Source: VXNE01 sp963665455 (GTDB lineage Bacteria; Pseudomonadota; Gammaproteobacteria; Pseudomonadales; Azotimanducaceae). Taken from it: a stretch of DNA of 64,000 nt. The position numbers and the translations under genes are program-made. This document shows, in pieces, positions 42,188 through 51,154 of this stretch (within the stretch, counting starts at the first letter, position 1; each line of letters opens with the position of its first letter). The DNA is taken from the NCBI GenBank assembly GCA_963665455.1, contig OY762279.1, forward strand, positions 4,960,001-5,024,000, written 5' to 3'. The notes beneath the pieces were generated by a model. That model was not told the DNA's origin and did no database searches. It saw nothing but the letters and a program-made list of their open reading frames with translations.

Positions 42188-43071
42188 AGGCCCGGACCGG
42201 CAAACACGGCCTCCCCCATGACCGAGACGTGCTCCGGCGCGGGGGCGAGAAAACCGCCTTCGAGCCGCTCCTCGCCGAGGACGATGCTCCCCTTCAGCAC
42301 AAGGCCCACCACGTACGGCACCCCGACGGGCACCCGCGCTTCCCCCGTCACGCGCCAAACGCCGAAACCCTCGCCGCCGGCGAGCCGCTCCACGCCGGGG
42401 CCGAGGCGTTGCGGCGGCGTCGCTTCCGGCGCATCGAGGGACACGCGCCCGAGGGCCCGCTCCGTATCCCAGCCGTCCTGCGTCACGACCGCTCCCGTGG
42501 AGGCCAGGATGAGCCGCTCGAACACCGGCGTCTGAAACTCGACCACCGACGCCCCGCGTTGCAGTGCGTGGGGCGTCCAGGGCGCCACGTCGACCACGTC
42601 GCCGGCGGCGAGGGTGCGCTCCGATACGAACGCGTCCACCGCTTCGCGCCCGACGGCACCGCGCTCGTAGGCTTGAGCGGCCCGCAGGAACGCGCGGCGG
42701 AAGGCATCGTCGTCGCCATGGCGGCGGCGCCGCGCCTGGTCCATGCCATGTTGCAGCCGTCCCGGTCGGAGCGCGACGTAGACCTCGCGCTTGGTCGCGT
42801 GGACCTCCAGGTAGAGGTCGCCCTTGCTCGCGTGCAACTCCTTCAGCAGAAGGACCTCGGCCCACCCCATCGCGCCCAGGTAGTCGGACAGGCACGCGCT
42901 CGCCGCCCCCTGGCGCACGCGGCTTTCGCCACGCGCCTCGACGCCGCTGTACCAGACCTCCCGGCCCCACGGCTTCTCGATGGTGACGGGGACCAGTGCT
43001 ACCGGCCGGGCGAGGTCCAGATGCCGCGCGGAGGAACTTCGGAGCATGTCCGGTTCTGGCGAGTCGCGCAT
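42184..43071 (-). CDS. Phosphomannose isomerase-like cupin protein
   Basis: The 295-residue cupin resembles type I mannose-6-phosphate isomerases: VTIEKPWGREVWYSGVE at the start, LYLEVHATKREVYVAL as the metal site (Gln of the classical enzyme replaced by Glu) and APWTPHALQRGASVVEFQTP. It is shorter than ManA (about 390) and lacks the alpha-helical domain, so activity on mannose-6-phosphate is unproven. A TATAAT (complement of 43082-43087) lies just upstream of the ATG at 43071. An alternative ATG at 43047 is possible. Confidence 0.7.
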   Translation of the reverse strand: MRDSPEPDMLRSSSARHLDLARPVALVPVTIEKPWGREVWYSGVEARGESRVRQGAASACLSDYLGAMGWAEVLLLKELHASKGDLYLEVHATKREVYVALRPGRLQHGMDQARRRRHGDDDAFRRAFLRAAQAYERGAVGREAVDAFVSERTLAAGDVVDVAPWTPHALQRGASVVEFQTPVFERLILASTGAVVTQDGWDTERALGRVSLDAPEATPPQRLGPGVERLAGGEGFGVWRVTGEARVPVGVPYVVGLVLKGSIVLGEERLEGGFLAPAPEHVSVMGEAVFAGPGL

Positions 43072-43130
43072 GGTGGCGGCGATTATAGTAGGGGCCTTTC
43101 CGCGTAGGCCTTCTCCAGCGTCCATAGACC

Positions 43131-44573
43131 ATGTTGCCCGCCGAGGATGTCTGCCGCCGCGCGCGGCTCTCCCGCGACCCGCGCTTCGACGGCCGCTTCG
43201 TCGTCGGCGTGCTCACCACCGGGGTGTTCTGCCGCCCCGTATGCCCGGCGCGAACACCGGCCGAGGACAACGTACGCTACTTCGCCACGCCTGCCTCCGC
43301 GCTGGAAGCAGGCTACCGTCCCTGCCTGCGCTGCCGGCCGGAGTGCGTCCAGCCCACACCGGAGTCCACGCCGTGGGCCGTCGCCAGCCAAACGGTGGTG
43401 CGCGCCCTGGAACGCATCGAGCGGGGCTTCCTGAACACGCACCCCGTCGGCGCACTAGCGGCGTCGGTCGGCGTGGGCGAGCGCCAACTGCGCCGGCTCT
43501 TCCGCCGGGAACTGGGCGCCACGCCGAAAGCCCTGGCCCGGATGCAGCGGCTGGCCCTGGCAAGACGGCTGCTCGACGACACGGATCTGCCCATCTCCGA
43601 CGTGGCGCTGTGCGCCGGCTACGGCAGCCTGCGACGCTGCGATGACGAATTGCGCCGGGTGTTCGGGCGCGCGCCCCGGGAACTGCGGCGTAGTCGGACC
43701 AAGCCCCACGCCTCCCCCCTGCACCTGCGACTTCCCGTCCAGATGCCTTGGCGCGGCGACTGGGTGTTCCCCTTCTTGGCACATAGGGCCCTACCGGGCC
43801 TCGAGGAAGGGTCGGACCGGACATTCAGCCGTCGCATCGGCGACGGCAACGTGTCCGTGCGCCTGGACGGTGACGCGCTGGTCGTTTCCGTGCCACCCGT
43901 ACTCTTCCCGGAGGCCGCCGCGCTGGTTTCACGCGTGCGCCGCGTCTTCGACCTGGACGCCAACCCCGCCGCGATAGACGGACATCTCCGCACACAGCCC
44001 GACCTTGCGGAAGCCGTCCTTAAGGCGCCCGGAATTCGCGTGCCCGGCGTCTGGGATCCGTTTGAGGGTGCCGTGAAGGCCATCCTGGGACAACAGGTGC
44101 GCGTGGACCGCGCCACCGTGCTGGCCACCCGTCTCGTCGAGGCATACGGGAACGACGGCTTCCCAACCCCCAACGTCCTAGTCGATGCCGACGTGGCGTC
44201 GGTGGGCATGCCGGGGGCGCGAGGGCGCGCCGTCCGGGGCCTCGCCCGCGCCGTGCTCGAGCAGGGCCCGGACTTCTTGGAGGACGCCGCGCGGGTACGC
44301 CCCGCGCTGCTCGCCATCCCCGGCGTCGGCCCTTGGACCGCGGAGTACATCGCCATGCGGGTCGCCCACGATCCCGACGCCTTCCCGGCCTCGGACGCCG
44401 CCGTGATGAAGGCACTCGGCGCGACCGCCCGGGAAGCGGAGCGGCGCTCGGAACCGTGGCGGCCATGGCGCGCCTACGCGGTGATGTATCTTTGGCGCGG
44501 GTTGGCCGCCGGCCCAACCGCGCCCCCCACGAATCCCATCAAGGAGGCCCAACCGTGCGCTACACCGAGATGA
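43131..44573 (+). CDS. Ada-type regulator fused to AlkA 3-methyladenine glycosylase
   Basis: The 480-residue fusion has a methylphosphotriester-sensing zinc domain (Cys ligands in VFCRPVCPAR and YRPCLRCRPE), an AraC-type helix-turn-helix (residues about 90-185), and a C-terminal AlkA glycosylase. The glycosylase carries the helix-hairpin-helix LLAIPGVGPWTAEYIAMR and the catalytic Asp in AFPASDAAV. It probably senses methyl damage, activates transcription and excises alkylated bases, with Ogt encoded in the same operon; ogt overlaps its end by 19 bases. Such Ada/AlkA fusions are common outside enterics. Confidence 0.93.
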   Translation: MLPAEDVCRRARLSRDPRFDGRFVVGVLTTGVFCRPVCPARTPAEDNVRYFATPASALEAGYRPCLRCRPECVQPTPESTPWAVASQTVVRALERIERGFLNTHPVGALAASVGVGERQLRRLFRRELGATPKALARMQRLALARRLLDDTDLPISDVALCAGYGSLRRCDDELRRVFGRAPRELRRSRTKPHASPLHLRLPVQMPWRGDWVFPFLAHRALPGLEEGSDRTFSRRIGDGNVSVRLDGDALVVSVPPVLFPEAAALVSRVRRVFDLDANPAAIDGHLRTQPDLAEAVLKAPGIRVPGVWDPFEGAVKAILGQQVRVDRATVLATRLVEAYGNDGFPTPNVLVDADVASVGMPGARGRAVRGLARAVLEQGPDFLEDAARVRPALLAIPGVGPWTAEYIAMRVAHDPDAFPASDAAVMKALGATAREAERRSEPWRPWRAYAVMYLWRGLAAGPTAPPTNPIKEAQPCATPR

Positions 44574-45073
44574 CCACGCCCATCGGTCCGCTCCTGCTCG
44601 CGGGCGGCGAAGAAGGGCTCCGCGCGATCCGCTTCTCCACCGGCCGCAAGGCCCGGGGACCGGAACCTGGATGGATCCGCGACGACGGAGCCTTTCCGGA
44701 AGCCGCGCGCCAACTACGGGAATACTTCGACGGCACGCGCCGCGAATTCGATATCGCCCTTGCGCCGAGCGGCACGGCCTTCCAGCGGCAAGTCCTCGAT
44801 GCGCTGATGACCATTCCGTATGGTGAAACGCGTTCCTACGCGGACATCGCCCGCCAGATCGGCCGGCCGGCCGCCGTCCGGGCCGTGGGCGCCGCGAACG
44901 GGCGCAACCCGCTCCCCATCGTGATCCCCTGTCATCGCGTGATCGGCAGCGACCGCAGCCTCACCGGGTTCGGGGGCGGGCTCCCGACCAAGCGTTACCT
45001 GCTCGACCTCGAGGCCCGCGTCCGGCACTCGGACGACGGCGAGTGGTCCTTGCAGGCGGTCGCGGCACCATGA
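44555..45073 (+). CDS. ogt: Methylated-DNA--protein-cysteine methyltransferase
   Basis: This is a suicide repair enzyme for O6-methylguanine, 172 residues. The acceptor cysteine is in PIVIPCHRVIGSD, with the preceding helix-turn-helix GETRSYADIARQIGRPAAVR. The GTG at 44555 is fixed by AAGGAGG 7 bases upstream (44541-44547). It lies inside the 3' end of the Ada/AlkA gene and shares an ATGA overlap with the next gene. Confidence 0.94.
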   Translation: MRYTEMTTPIGPLLLAGGEEGLRAIRFSTGRKARGPEPGWIRDDGAFPEAARQLREYFDGTRREFDIALAPSGTAFQRQVLDALMTIPYGETRSYADIARQIGRPAAVRAVGAANGRNPLPIVIPCHRVIGSDRSLTGFGGGLPTKRYLLDLEARVRHSDDGEWSLQAVAAP

Positions 45074-46332
45074 TCTCCTCCACCGACCCCGGTTCCACGT
45101 GCAGGCGTGCGGTCGCGCTCGCCGCCTGCGCCATCGGCATCGCGGCCTGCACCCCCGCCGAGCCCACCATCGAGGAACGCGCAACGGCCCTGGCCCACCG
45201 CCACCTGATCGCGGACACCCACATCGACTTCCCCATCCGGCGGCACTTCCAGCCGGACGTCGTCGGTCCCCTGCAGTCCGTCGGCCAGTTCGACCATCCC
45301 CGCGCCGTCGAGGGCGGGCTGGACGTCGCCTTCATGTCCATCTTCACCCCGGCCAGCGCCGCCGCCGACGGGACATCGAAGGAACTGGCGGACAGCCTGA
45401 TCGACGCGACAGAGGCCATGGTGGCAGAGATGCCCGACCGGTTCGGCATCGCGGCGTGCACGGCGGATGTCGCCACCTTGCGCGACGCGGGGCGTCTGGC
45501 GCTCCCCCTCGGCATGGAAAACGGCAGTCCCCTCGGCCCGGAGGCGGAGCATCTCGACCACTTCGTCGCCCGGGGCATCTCCTACGTGGGCCTCACGCAT
45601 TCGGAGTCCAACGCGTACTCGGATTCGAGCTACGACACGAACGAGCCGTGGCGGGGCCTCTCGCCGTTGGGGGTGGCCACGGTCCGCGAACTAAACGCAC
45701 GCGGGATCATGATCGACCTCTCGCACCTGTCCGACGACGCGGCGTGGCAAGTGCTCGAACACACCGAGGCCCCGGTCGTGGCCACCCACTCGTCGCTACG
45801 GCACTTCCTCCCCGGCTTCCACCGCAACATGAGCGACGCCATGGTCGAGGCCGTGGGCGCCCAGGGCGGCGTCGTGCTGATCAACTTCGGCAGCGATTTC
45901 GTGTCCGCGGACGCGCGCGCGTGGGCCGACGCGCGTCGTGCGGCCTTCGACGCCGCGTTCGGGGGGGACGAACCGGACCGCGAGGCTTGGAGCGCCTTCG
46001 ATGCCGAGTATCGGCGGGCGCATCCCTACCCCTACGCCGCCGTCGAGACCGTGCTCGATCACATCGACCGCACGGTCGCCCTGGCCGGAATCGACCACGT
46101 AGGCCTTGGGTCCGACTTCGACGGCGTCGGCGACACCCTGCCGGTCGGGCTCAAGGACGTGTCCGACTACCCGAACCTGGTCGCGGGGCTGCTGCGGCGC
46201 GGCCATGACGAGGAGGCCATCGCCAAGATCCTTGGCGGCAACCTGATGCGCGTTTGGCACACGGTGGAGGAACACGGCGCCGCCCAAGGCCACCCACCGG
46301 TCTGCGCGCAGCCGTCCCCCGTCAGCGGTTGA
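45070..46332 (+). CDS. Membrane dipeptidase, peptidase M19 family lipoprotein
   Basis: Zinc dipeptidase of the renal dipeptidase family, 420 residues. The lipoprotein signal ends in the lipobox GIAAC (about residue 27). Metal and active-site motifs are LIADTHIDFP (HxD), LGMENGSPLG (bridging Glu), GLTHSESNAYSDS, VATHSSLRH and VGLGSDFDGVG. It starts in an ATGA overlap with ogt, an odd companion for DNA repair genes, so the overlap may only reflect compaction. The 3' end overlaps the convergent syd by 11 bases. Confidence 0.9.
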   Translation: MISSTDPGSTCRRAVALAACAIGIAACTPAEPTIEERATALAHRHLIADTHIDFPIRRHFQPDVVGPLQSVGQFDHPRAVEGGLDVAFMSIFTPASAAADGTSKELADSLIDATEAMVAEMPDRFGIAACTADVATLRDAGRLALPLGMENGSPLGPEAEHLDHFVARGISYVGLTHSESNAYSDSSYDTNEPWRGLSPLGVATVRELNARGIMIDLSHLSDDAAWQVLEHTEAPVVATHSSLRHFLPGFHRNMSDAMVEAVGAQGGVVLINFGSDFVSADARAWADARRAAFDAAFGGDEPDREAWSAFDAEYRRAHPYPYAAVETVLDHIDRTVALAGIDHVGLGSDFDGVGDTLPVGLKDVSDYPNLVAGLLRRGHDEEAIAKILGGNLMRVWHTVEEHGAAQGHPPVCAQPSPVSG

Positions 46333-46906
46333 GGGCGGCCCGCTCCGGGTGCAGATTGGGCGACCGGGGCGCGAGCACGGCCAGAAACTCCGGTAGCGAT
46401 TCCGCCACCGTCCGGATCGGCTTGTAGCCCGGACGTTCTAGCAGCACGCGGCCCGTTTCGTTCTCCACGGAGAGAAAGAGCTCCGAGTCCGCTTCCGTAC
46501 AGGCGAAGAAGACGCTGAACGGCGCCCGGGCGCGCTGCTTGGCGAGGGCGTGGCCGATCAGATTCTCGACCAGACGCTCGGCGTCGGCGTCGTTCCAGAG
46601 GAAGATGAGGCTGACGTGTCCGTCCGGGGCCGCGGCCTCGAGTCCCCCCGACCAATACGCGCCGTAGTACGCCTTGATGTCCGGATGGATCGTCAGCTCG
46701 AGGGCGTTCTCCAACCCGGCGAAGTCGTCCGCGTAGCGTCGCCGGACCGGACGCCAACGCACTACCTCGACGCCGCCCGGCCCGGGGTACGGTTCATCGA
46801 CCTCGCAGGGAGAACGCCAATCCGGGTCGAAGACCTCGGTCAGGTCCGGGTAGGCGTGGACGTAGAGGTCCACGAAGCGGCGGAGCGTGTCGCTAACCTC
46901 GGACAA
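46322..46906 (-). CDS. syd: SecY-interacting protein Syd
   Basis: Syd is a soluble protein that binds SecY and can strip faulty SecY complexes. The 194-residue product matches the family along its length: YVHAYPDLTEVFDPDWRSPC, ENALELTIHPDIKAYYGAYW, LVENLIGHALAKQRARAP and AESLPEFLAVLAP. No membrane segment is present. It is downstream of the metal-sensor gene by 52 bases on the same strand and may be cotranscribed. Confidence 0.88.
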   Translation of the reverse strand: MSEVSDTLRRFVDLYVHAYPDLTEVFDPDWRSPCEVDEPYPGPGGVEVVRWRPVRRRYADDFAGLENALELTIHPDIKAYYGAYWSGGLEAAAPDGHVSLIFLWNDADAERLVENLIGHALAKQRARAPFSVFFACTEADSELFLSVENETGRVLLERPGYKPIRTVAESLPEFLAVLAPRSPNLHPERAALNR

Positions 46907-46958
46907 CGGGATCCTCCGGCGGCTGGTGGCGCCCGCATGCTATCAACTCCCACCGTCG

Positions 46959-47426
46959 CTACCGGGCATCCCGCGGCGGTCGTTCGCCCCGGCGCCACGG
47001 CGGGCGCGTCACCGCCCGCGCGAGCTGTTGCCGTTCTTCTTCGGTGAGCCGGGCCGCGATGGTGATGAACATCTCGTGGCTCTCCGCGTGACTGCTCCCG
47101 AGTTGGTCGCGAAAGTCGGCGAGGGCCTTGCGCAACGCGGCCTCGTCGAACGGATTGGCCGTCACGGCGGCAGCGACCTCCCGTTGCGCCTCGCGAATCG
47201 CGCGGGCGCCCTGGCGGAACTCCCGGCGTTTGCTCCAGAAGTCCCCGGCCACCTCGCGCCGCCGATCCTCGTCGAGAAACCGCACCAAGCGGCCCATGCC
47301 CACCAAGGGATCGAGTCCCGGCATCGGTGCGAAGTCCCGCGTCATGCGGCCCGCGATGAACCCCGCCAAGGCGAGATTGACGACGAGCGAGACGACGAGC
47401 CCGCCGATCAGCCATCTATTCCACAT
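46959..47426 (-). CDS. Periplasmic heavy-metal sensor-like protein
   Basis: The 155-residue protein has an N-terminal membrane anchor (LIGGLVVSLVVNLALAGFIA) and then an all-helical periplasmic domain rich in Arg, Glu and Ala. The domain has the pattern VRFLDEDRRREVAGDFW ... LADFRDQLGSSHAES ... RLTEEERQQLARAV, resembling CnrR/ZraP/CpxP-type sensors. It overlaps the anti-sigma-like gene by 11 bases and closes an ECF sigma module. The ligand is unknown. Confidence 0.75.
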   Translation of the reverse strand: MWNRWLIGGLVVSLVVNLALAGFIAGRMTRDFAPMPGLDPLVGMGRLVRFLDEDRRREVAGDFWSKRREFRQGARAIREAQREVAAAVTANPFDEAALRKALADFRDQLGSSHAESHEMFITIAARLTEEERQQLARAVTRPPWRRGERPPRDAR

Positions 47427-47838
47427 CGCTCTCTCCCTCCACGAGCGCTTCGTCCAACACGGAGGAGAACGCCAACACCGACACCGCGTCCTCCAATTCG
47501 TCGTCCTCGGTGGGCCAGGCGAACCCGAGAACGAAGCCCAGGGCGAGGGGCGCGACGGCCACTCCCGCCAATCGGCGCCAACGCCCGACCGCGAGCCACT
47601 CCGGCCATGCGGGCACCGTTGGCGGGACGCGGGCCAGGATGCGCGCCTTCAGGCCGAGCATCGGTGGCGCGGGGAGGCTTTCGTCGAGCAGGGCCCCAAG
47701 GGCGCACGCGGCCTCGAGCGTCGAGCGGCCCTCCGGCGTCCCCGCCACCGTCCGGGCCATCGCGCGCAACTCCGCCGGCCAGCGGTCCAAATCGGCGCCG
47801 TGGACATCGAGGTGCCGCGTGAACTCCTCCAGGGTCAT
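47416..47838 (-). CDS. Probable anti-sigma factor
   Basis: The 140-residue protein starts with an anti-sigma-like helical region (MTLEEFTRHLDVHGADLDRW) and has one membrane helix (LAGVAVAPLALGFVLGFAW, about residues 89-107) and an acidic C-terminal tail. No zinc HxxxCxxC motif is present. Its start overlaps the sigma factor stop by 4 bases (ATGA), the usual pairing that identifies it. Direct similarity is weak. Confidence 0.7.
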   Translation of the reverse strand: MTLEEFTRHLDVHGADLDRWPAELRAMARTVAGTPEGRSTLEAACALGALLDESLPAPPMLGLKARILARVPPTVPAWPEWLAVGRWRRLAGVAVAPLALGFVLGFAWPTEDDELEDAVSVLAFSSVLDEALVEGESDVE

Positions 47839-48443
47839 CCCGCCCTCCCACCGGCCTCCGCCGGTTCCTCACGAAACGTTTCCAAGCGCCTTCTGAGCGT
47901 GCGCCGTGCCCTCGCCACGAGGGATTCCAGCGCATCCACCGAAACTTCCAGCACGACCGCCGCGTCCTTGTTCGACCAGCCCTGGAGCTGACACAACACG
48001 AGCGCCGCCCGCTGCCGTTCCGGCAGTTCCGCCACCGCCGCCCGGACGGCGGCGCGGCGCTCTTCCGCAATGCTGCCGGACAAGCCCGAGAACCTTTCGT
48101 CCGCTAGCGTGTCGAGACCATCCTCGACGACGTCGCGGCGGCGGCGGAACGCGTCCACGCACAGGTTGTGCGCGATCCGGTAGAGCCATGTGGACACCCG
48201 CACCCGGCCCGGACGGAACGTCTTGGCGCGGCTCCACACCCGCAGGAAGGTTTCCTGCGCGATGTCCTCGGCGTCGGCCCGGTTGTCGGTCATCCGGAAC
48301 GCGTAGGCCTGGACGCCGGCCAAGTGGCGGTCGAGCAACACGGCAAACGCCGCACGGTCCCGGGACCGGAGCCTACGCAGGAGTTCCTCGTCCGAAGGGT
48401 CCGCCAACGGCCAACTACCCCTCGGCCTCGGCGCCCTTCCCAT
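47835..48443 (-). CDS. ECF-family RNA polymerase sigma factor
   Basis: The 202-residue sigma-70 family protein has region 2 (AYAFRMTDNRADAEDIAQETF, WLYRIAHNLCVDAFRRRR) and region 4 (ELPERQRAALVLCQLQGWSN, LESLVARARRTLRRRL). It should direct a small stress or metal regulon controlled by the two downstream genes. The ATG at 48443 overlaps the EF-hand gene end by 29 bases. A TTG at 48407 with GAGGGG upstream would remove the overlap and is equally possible. Confidence 0.92.
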   Translation of the reverse strand: MGRAPRPRGSWPLADPSDEELLRRLRSRDRAAFAVLLDRHLAGVQAYAFRMTDNRADAEDIAQETFLRVWSRAKTFRPGRVRVSTWLYRIAHNLCVDAFRRRRDVVEDGLDTLADERFSGLSGSIAEERRAAVRAAVAELPERQRAALVLCQLQGWSNKDAAVVLEVSVDALESLVARARRTLRRRLETFREEPAEAGGRAG

Positions 48444-49041
48444 GGCGGCGTCGTTCGCCTCGGTGCTTCCTTCCCTCGCGCATCTCGGCCCGGGTCAGTC
48501 GCCCGTCGCCGTCGGCATCCAGGGCCCGCAGGCGCTGGATGTCCGGCGGAAACTCGCCGGCATCGAGGGCGCCATCGCCGTTCGTGTCGATGCGGGCGAA
48601 CATCCGCTCCCGCATCCGTTCGCGCATGGTGTCCCGCGCCACCCGGCGCATCTCCCGCAATTCCTCCCGGGTGAGCTTGCCGTCGCCGTCCGCGTCGGCG
48701 GCATCGAAGGCGGCGTCACCGAGGGCGGCATCGCCGAAGGGGCCGCCAAAGCCGGGGCCGTGACGCGGGCCGTCGCCACGCCGCCGGTCCCGGTCTCCAT
48801 CCCCACCCCGCCGGCCCCGGCGGTTGGGCTCCACCGCGGCGAACTCCTCCGGCGTGATGCGTCCGTCATCATCCGCATCCGCCCGGGCGAAGCGTCGCGC
48901 GGCGCGGGCCTCCAGGTCCTCGATGGCGACGCCACGCTCGGCCTTCCCGCCTTCCGCGGCCTCGGCCTCCGCAGCATCCGTCGCGGCGGCGGCCGAGCAG
49001 GCAGCGACCGCGACGCCCAACGCCAAAGCTTGAAGTTTCAT
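48415..49041 (-). CDS. Exported protein with four EF-hands
   Basis: The 208-residue protein has a signal sequence with possible lipobox (AVAAC). Four calcium-binding EF-hand loops are visible: DADDDGRITPEEF, DADGDGKLTREEL, DTNGDGALDAGEF and DADGDGRLTRAEM. An Arg/Gly/Asp-rich stretch lies between the first and second, and a Lys/Arg/His-rich tail closes the protein. It precedes the ECF sigma gene and may be part of, or a target of, that envelope-sensing module. Calcium binding is strongly implied; the partner is unknown. Confidence 0.85.
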   Translation of the reverse strand: MKLQALALGVAVAACSAAAATDAAEAEAAEGGKAERGVAIEDLEARAARRFARADADDDGRITPEEFAAVEPNRRGRRGGDGDRDRRRGDGPRHGPGFGGPFGDAALGDAAFDAADADGDGKLTREELREMRRVARDTMRERMRERMFARIDTNGDGALDAGEFPPDIQRLRALDADGDGRLTRAEMREGRKHRGERRRHGKGAEAEG

Positions 49042-49118
49042 GTCCAGTTCCGTGCGATGTGGATTCGCTGCCGTGTACGCAGCGGCCCCGCAAATCCGTC
49101 GGGCCCCATCCGATCGCT

Positions 49119-50105
49119 TCAAGCGCCCAGGACGGCCAGCCCGGCGGCGTCCGAGAACAGTCCCTTGTCGGTGATCCATCCGGCCACCAACTCCGCCGGC
49201 GTGACGTCGAAGGCCGGGTTGCGCACCCGAATGCCCGGCACCGTCGGGATGGGGTCCGTGACCTCGCCCGCCGCGCGCTCCTCGATCTCCACGCCGGCAC
49301 CCGTCGCCGTGCCGGGATCGAACGTGGACGAGGGGCACGCGACGTAGAACGGAACGCCGTGGTAGCGGCACGCGATCGCGAGGCCCCGCGTGCCGATCTT
49401 GTTGACCACGTCGCCGTTGGCCGCCACCCGGTCCGCGCCGGTAATCACAATGTGCACCGCGCCCTCGGACATCAGGTGCGCCGCCATGCCGTCGCAGATC
49501 AGCGTCACGTCCAGGCCCGCCTCCGAGAGCTCCCACGCCGTCAAGCGGGCACCCTGTAGCACCGGGCGCGTCTCGTCGACGAATACCCGCAGGGGTATCC
49601 CCGCCTCGTGGGCCAGGTACATCGGGGCCGTGGCGGTGCCGAGGGTCGACACGGCCAGGGCCCCCGCGTTGCAGTGGGTAAGAACCCCCATGCCGGCCCG
49701 CAGCAGGCCGACGCCGTGCTCGCCGATCGCGCGGCACATGGCGGCGTCCTCCCGATGAATCGCGACCGCCTCGGCCACGGGATCCGCGGCGCCGCGCACG
49801 CGGTGCACCGCCCACGCGAGGTTCACCGCCGTCGGACGCGCCGCGATCAGCGTGGCGGCCGCGGCGTCGAGATCGTCCCCCGACAACGCCGCCTGCGCCA
49901 TGCCATAGGCCGCCGCGATGCCGATGGCCGGGGCACCGCGCACCTCCATCCGGGCGATGGCTTCCGCGACCTCCGCCGCCCCCGTCCGTTCGACGTAGAC
50001 GACTTCCGCCGGCAGTTGGCGCTGGTCCAACAACCACAACCGGCCCTCCCGCCAGCGCACCGCCGCGGGGATGCCCTTTCCGGTATCGTAGGATGCTCGC
50101 AACAT
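49119..50105 (-). CDS. mtnA: S-methyl-5-thioribose-1-phosphate isomerase
   Basis: MtnA interconverts methylthioribose-1-phosphate and methylthioribulose-1-phosphate in the methionine salvage pathway. The 328-residue protein shows MEVRGAPAIGIAAAYGMA, VLTHCNAGALA (catalytic Cys), VFVDETRPVLQGARLTAWEL and ITGADRVAANGDVVNKIGT (catalytic Asp). The ATG at 50105 begins MLRASYDTG. No other salvage genes adjoin; the EF-hand/sigma group follows 77 bases later. Confidence 0.94.
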   Translation of the reverse strand: MLRASYDTGKGIPAAVRWREGRLWLLDQRQLPAEVVYVERTGAAEVAEAIARMEVRGAPAIGIAAAYGMAQAALSGDDLDAAAATLIAARPTAVNLAWAVHRVRGAADPVAEAVAIHREDAAMCRAIGEHGVGLLRAGMGVLTHCNAGALAVSTLGTATAPMYLAHEAGIPLRVFVDETRPVLQGARLTAWELSEAGLDVTLICDGMAAHLMSEGAVHIVITGADRVAANGDVVNKIGTRGLAIACRYHGVPFYVACPSSTFDPGTATGAGVEIEERAAGEVTDPIPTVPGIRVRNPAFDVTPAELVAGWITDKGLFSDAAGLAVLGA

Positions 50106-50290
50106 CTCTCGGGATCGCTCGGGACCGTCCCGCACGCTACCAGAAAACCCTCCCACAAGCCGCTCCGCTTCCCGCGAGACGAAACGACGCCGCCCCGGAT
50201 GACATCGCCGGCCGCCCCGCGATAGGCTCGCCCGCCGAGACCCTCTCGGACCACCGTTAGACCGCCGGCGGGGATAGGGAGCCAAGTGCC

Positions 50291-51139
50291 GTGGCCCAGA
50301 ACGAGTACATCCTGACGCTGCACTGCCCGGACCGGCCGGGCCTCGTGTTCGCCGTGAGCAAGTGGTTGATCGGCCACGACTGCAACATCGTGGCCAGCGA
50401 CCAGTTCGGAGACGCCCGCAGCGGCCGGTTCTTCCTGCGGCTGTGTTTCGCCGGCGCGGCCAAGCTCGGCGAACTCATGGCCTCGTTCGACGAAGTGGCC
50501 GACGGCTATGCCATGCAGTGGGGACTGTGGCCCGCCCACGAGAAGCCCCGGGTGCTGGTCATGGTGTCGAAGTACGAGCACTGCCTGGCGGACCTGTTGC
50601 ATCGCGCCCGGGTGGGCGATCTTCCCATCGAGATCGACCTCGTCATCTCGAACCACGCCGACGCCGGCTACCTCGCCGCCGCGTTCGACGTAGACTTCCT
50701 GCACCTGCCGGTCACGAGGGAGAACAAGCCCCTCCAGGAGCAGCGGATGCTGGCCGAGGTGCGTGCCCGGGGCATCGATTTCCTCGTGCTCGCCCGCTAC
50801 ATGCAGATCCTAAGCGAAGAGACCTGCGCGACCCTGGCGGGCCGGATCATCAACATCCACCATTCCTACCTGCCGAGCTTCAAGGGCGCGAAGCCCTATC
50901 TGCAGGCCCACGAGCGCGGGGTGAAGATCATCGGCGCGACCGCCCATTTCGTGACGAGCGATCTGGACGAGGGGCCGATCATCGAGCAGGACACGGAGCG
51001 GGTCGATCATCGCTACACGCCCGGCGAACTCGAGGCCGCCGGCCGCAACATCGAGACGCAGGTACTCGTGCGCGCGGTGCGCTATCAGGCCGAACACCGC
51101 ATCCTGCTGAACGGTGCGCGCACCGTGGTGTTCCGCTGA
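50291..51139 (+). CDS. purU: Formyltetrahydrofolate deformylase
   Basis: PurU hydrolyses 10-formyl-THF to formate and THF, supplying formate for purine synthesis. The 282-residue protein has an N-terminal ACT domain (TLHCPDRPGLVFAVSKWL) and a formyltransferase-like catalytic domain with NIHHSYLPSFKGAKPYLQAH and the Asp in TSDLDEGPIIEQD. GTG start at 50291, GGGAG about 10 bases upstream. Confidence 0.95.
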   Translation: MAQNEYILTLHCPDRPGLVFAVSKWLIGHDCNIVASDQFGDARSGRFFLRLCFAGAAKLGELMASFDEVADGYAMQWGLWPAHEKPRVLVMVSKYEHCLADLLHRARVGDLPIEIDLVISNHADAGYLAAAFDVDFLHLPVTRENKPLQEQRMLAEVRARGIDFLVLARYMQILSEETCATLAGRIINIHHSYLPSFKGAKPYLQAHERGVKIIGATAHFVTSDLDEGPIIEQDTERVDHRYTPGELEAAGRNIETQVLVRAVRYQAEHRILLNGARTVVFR

Positions 51140-51154
51140 CGCGGTTCCCATCGG

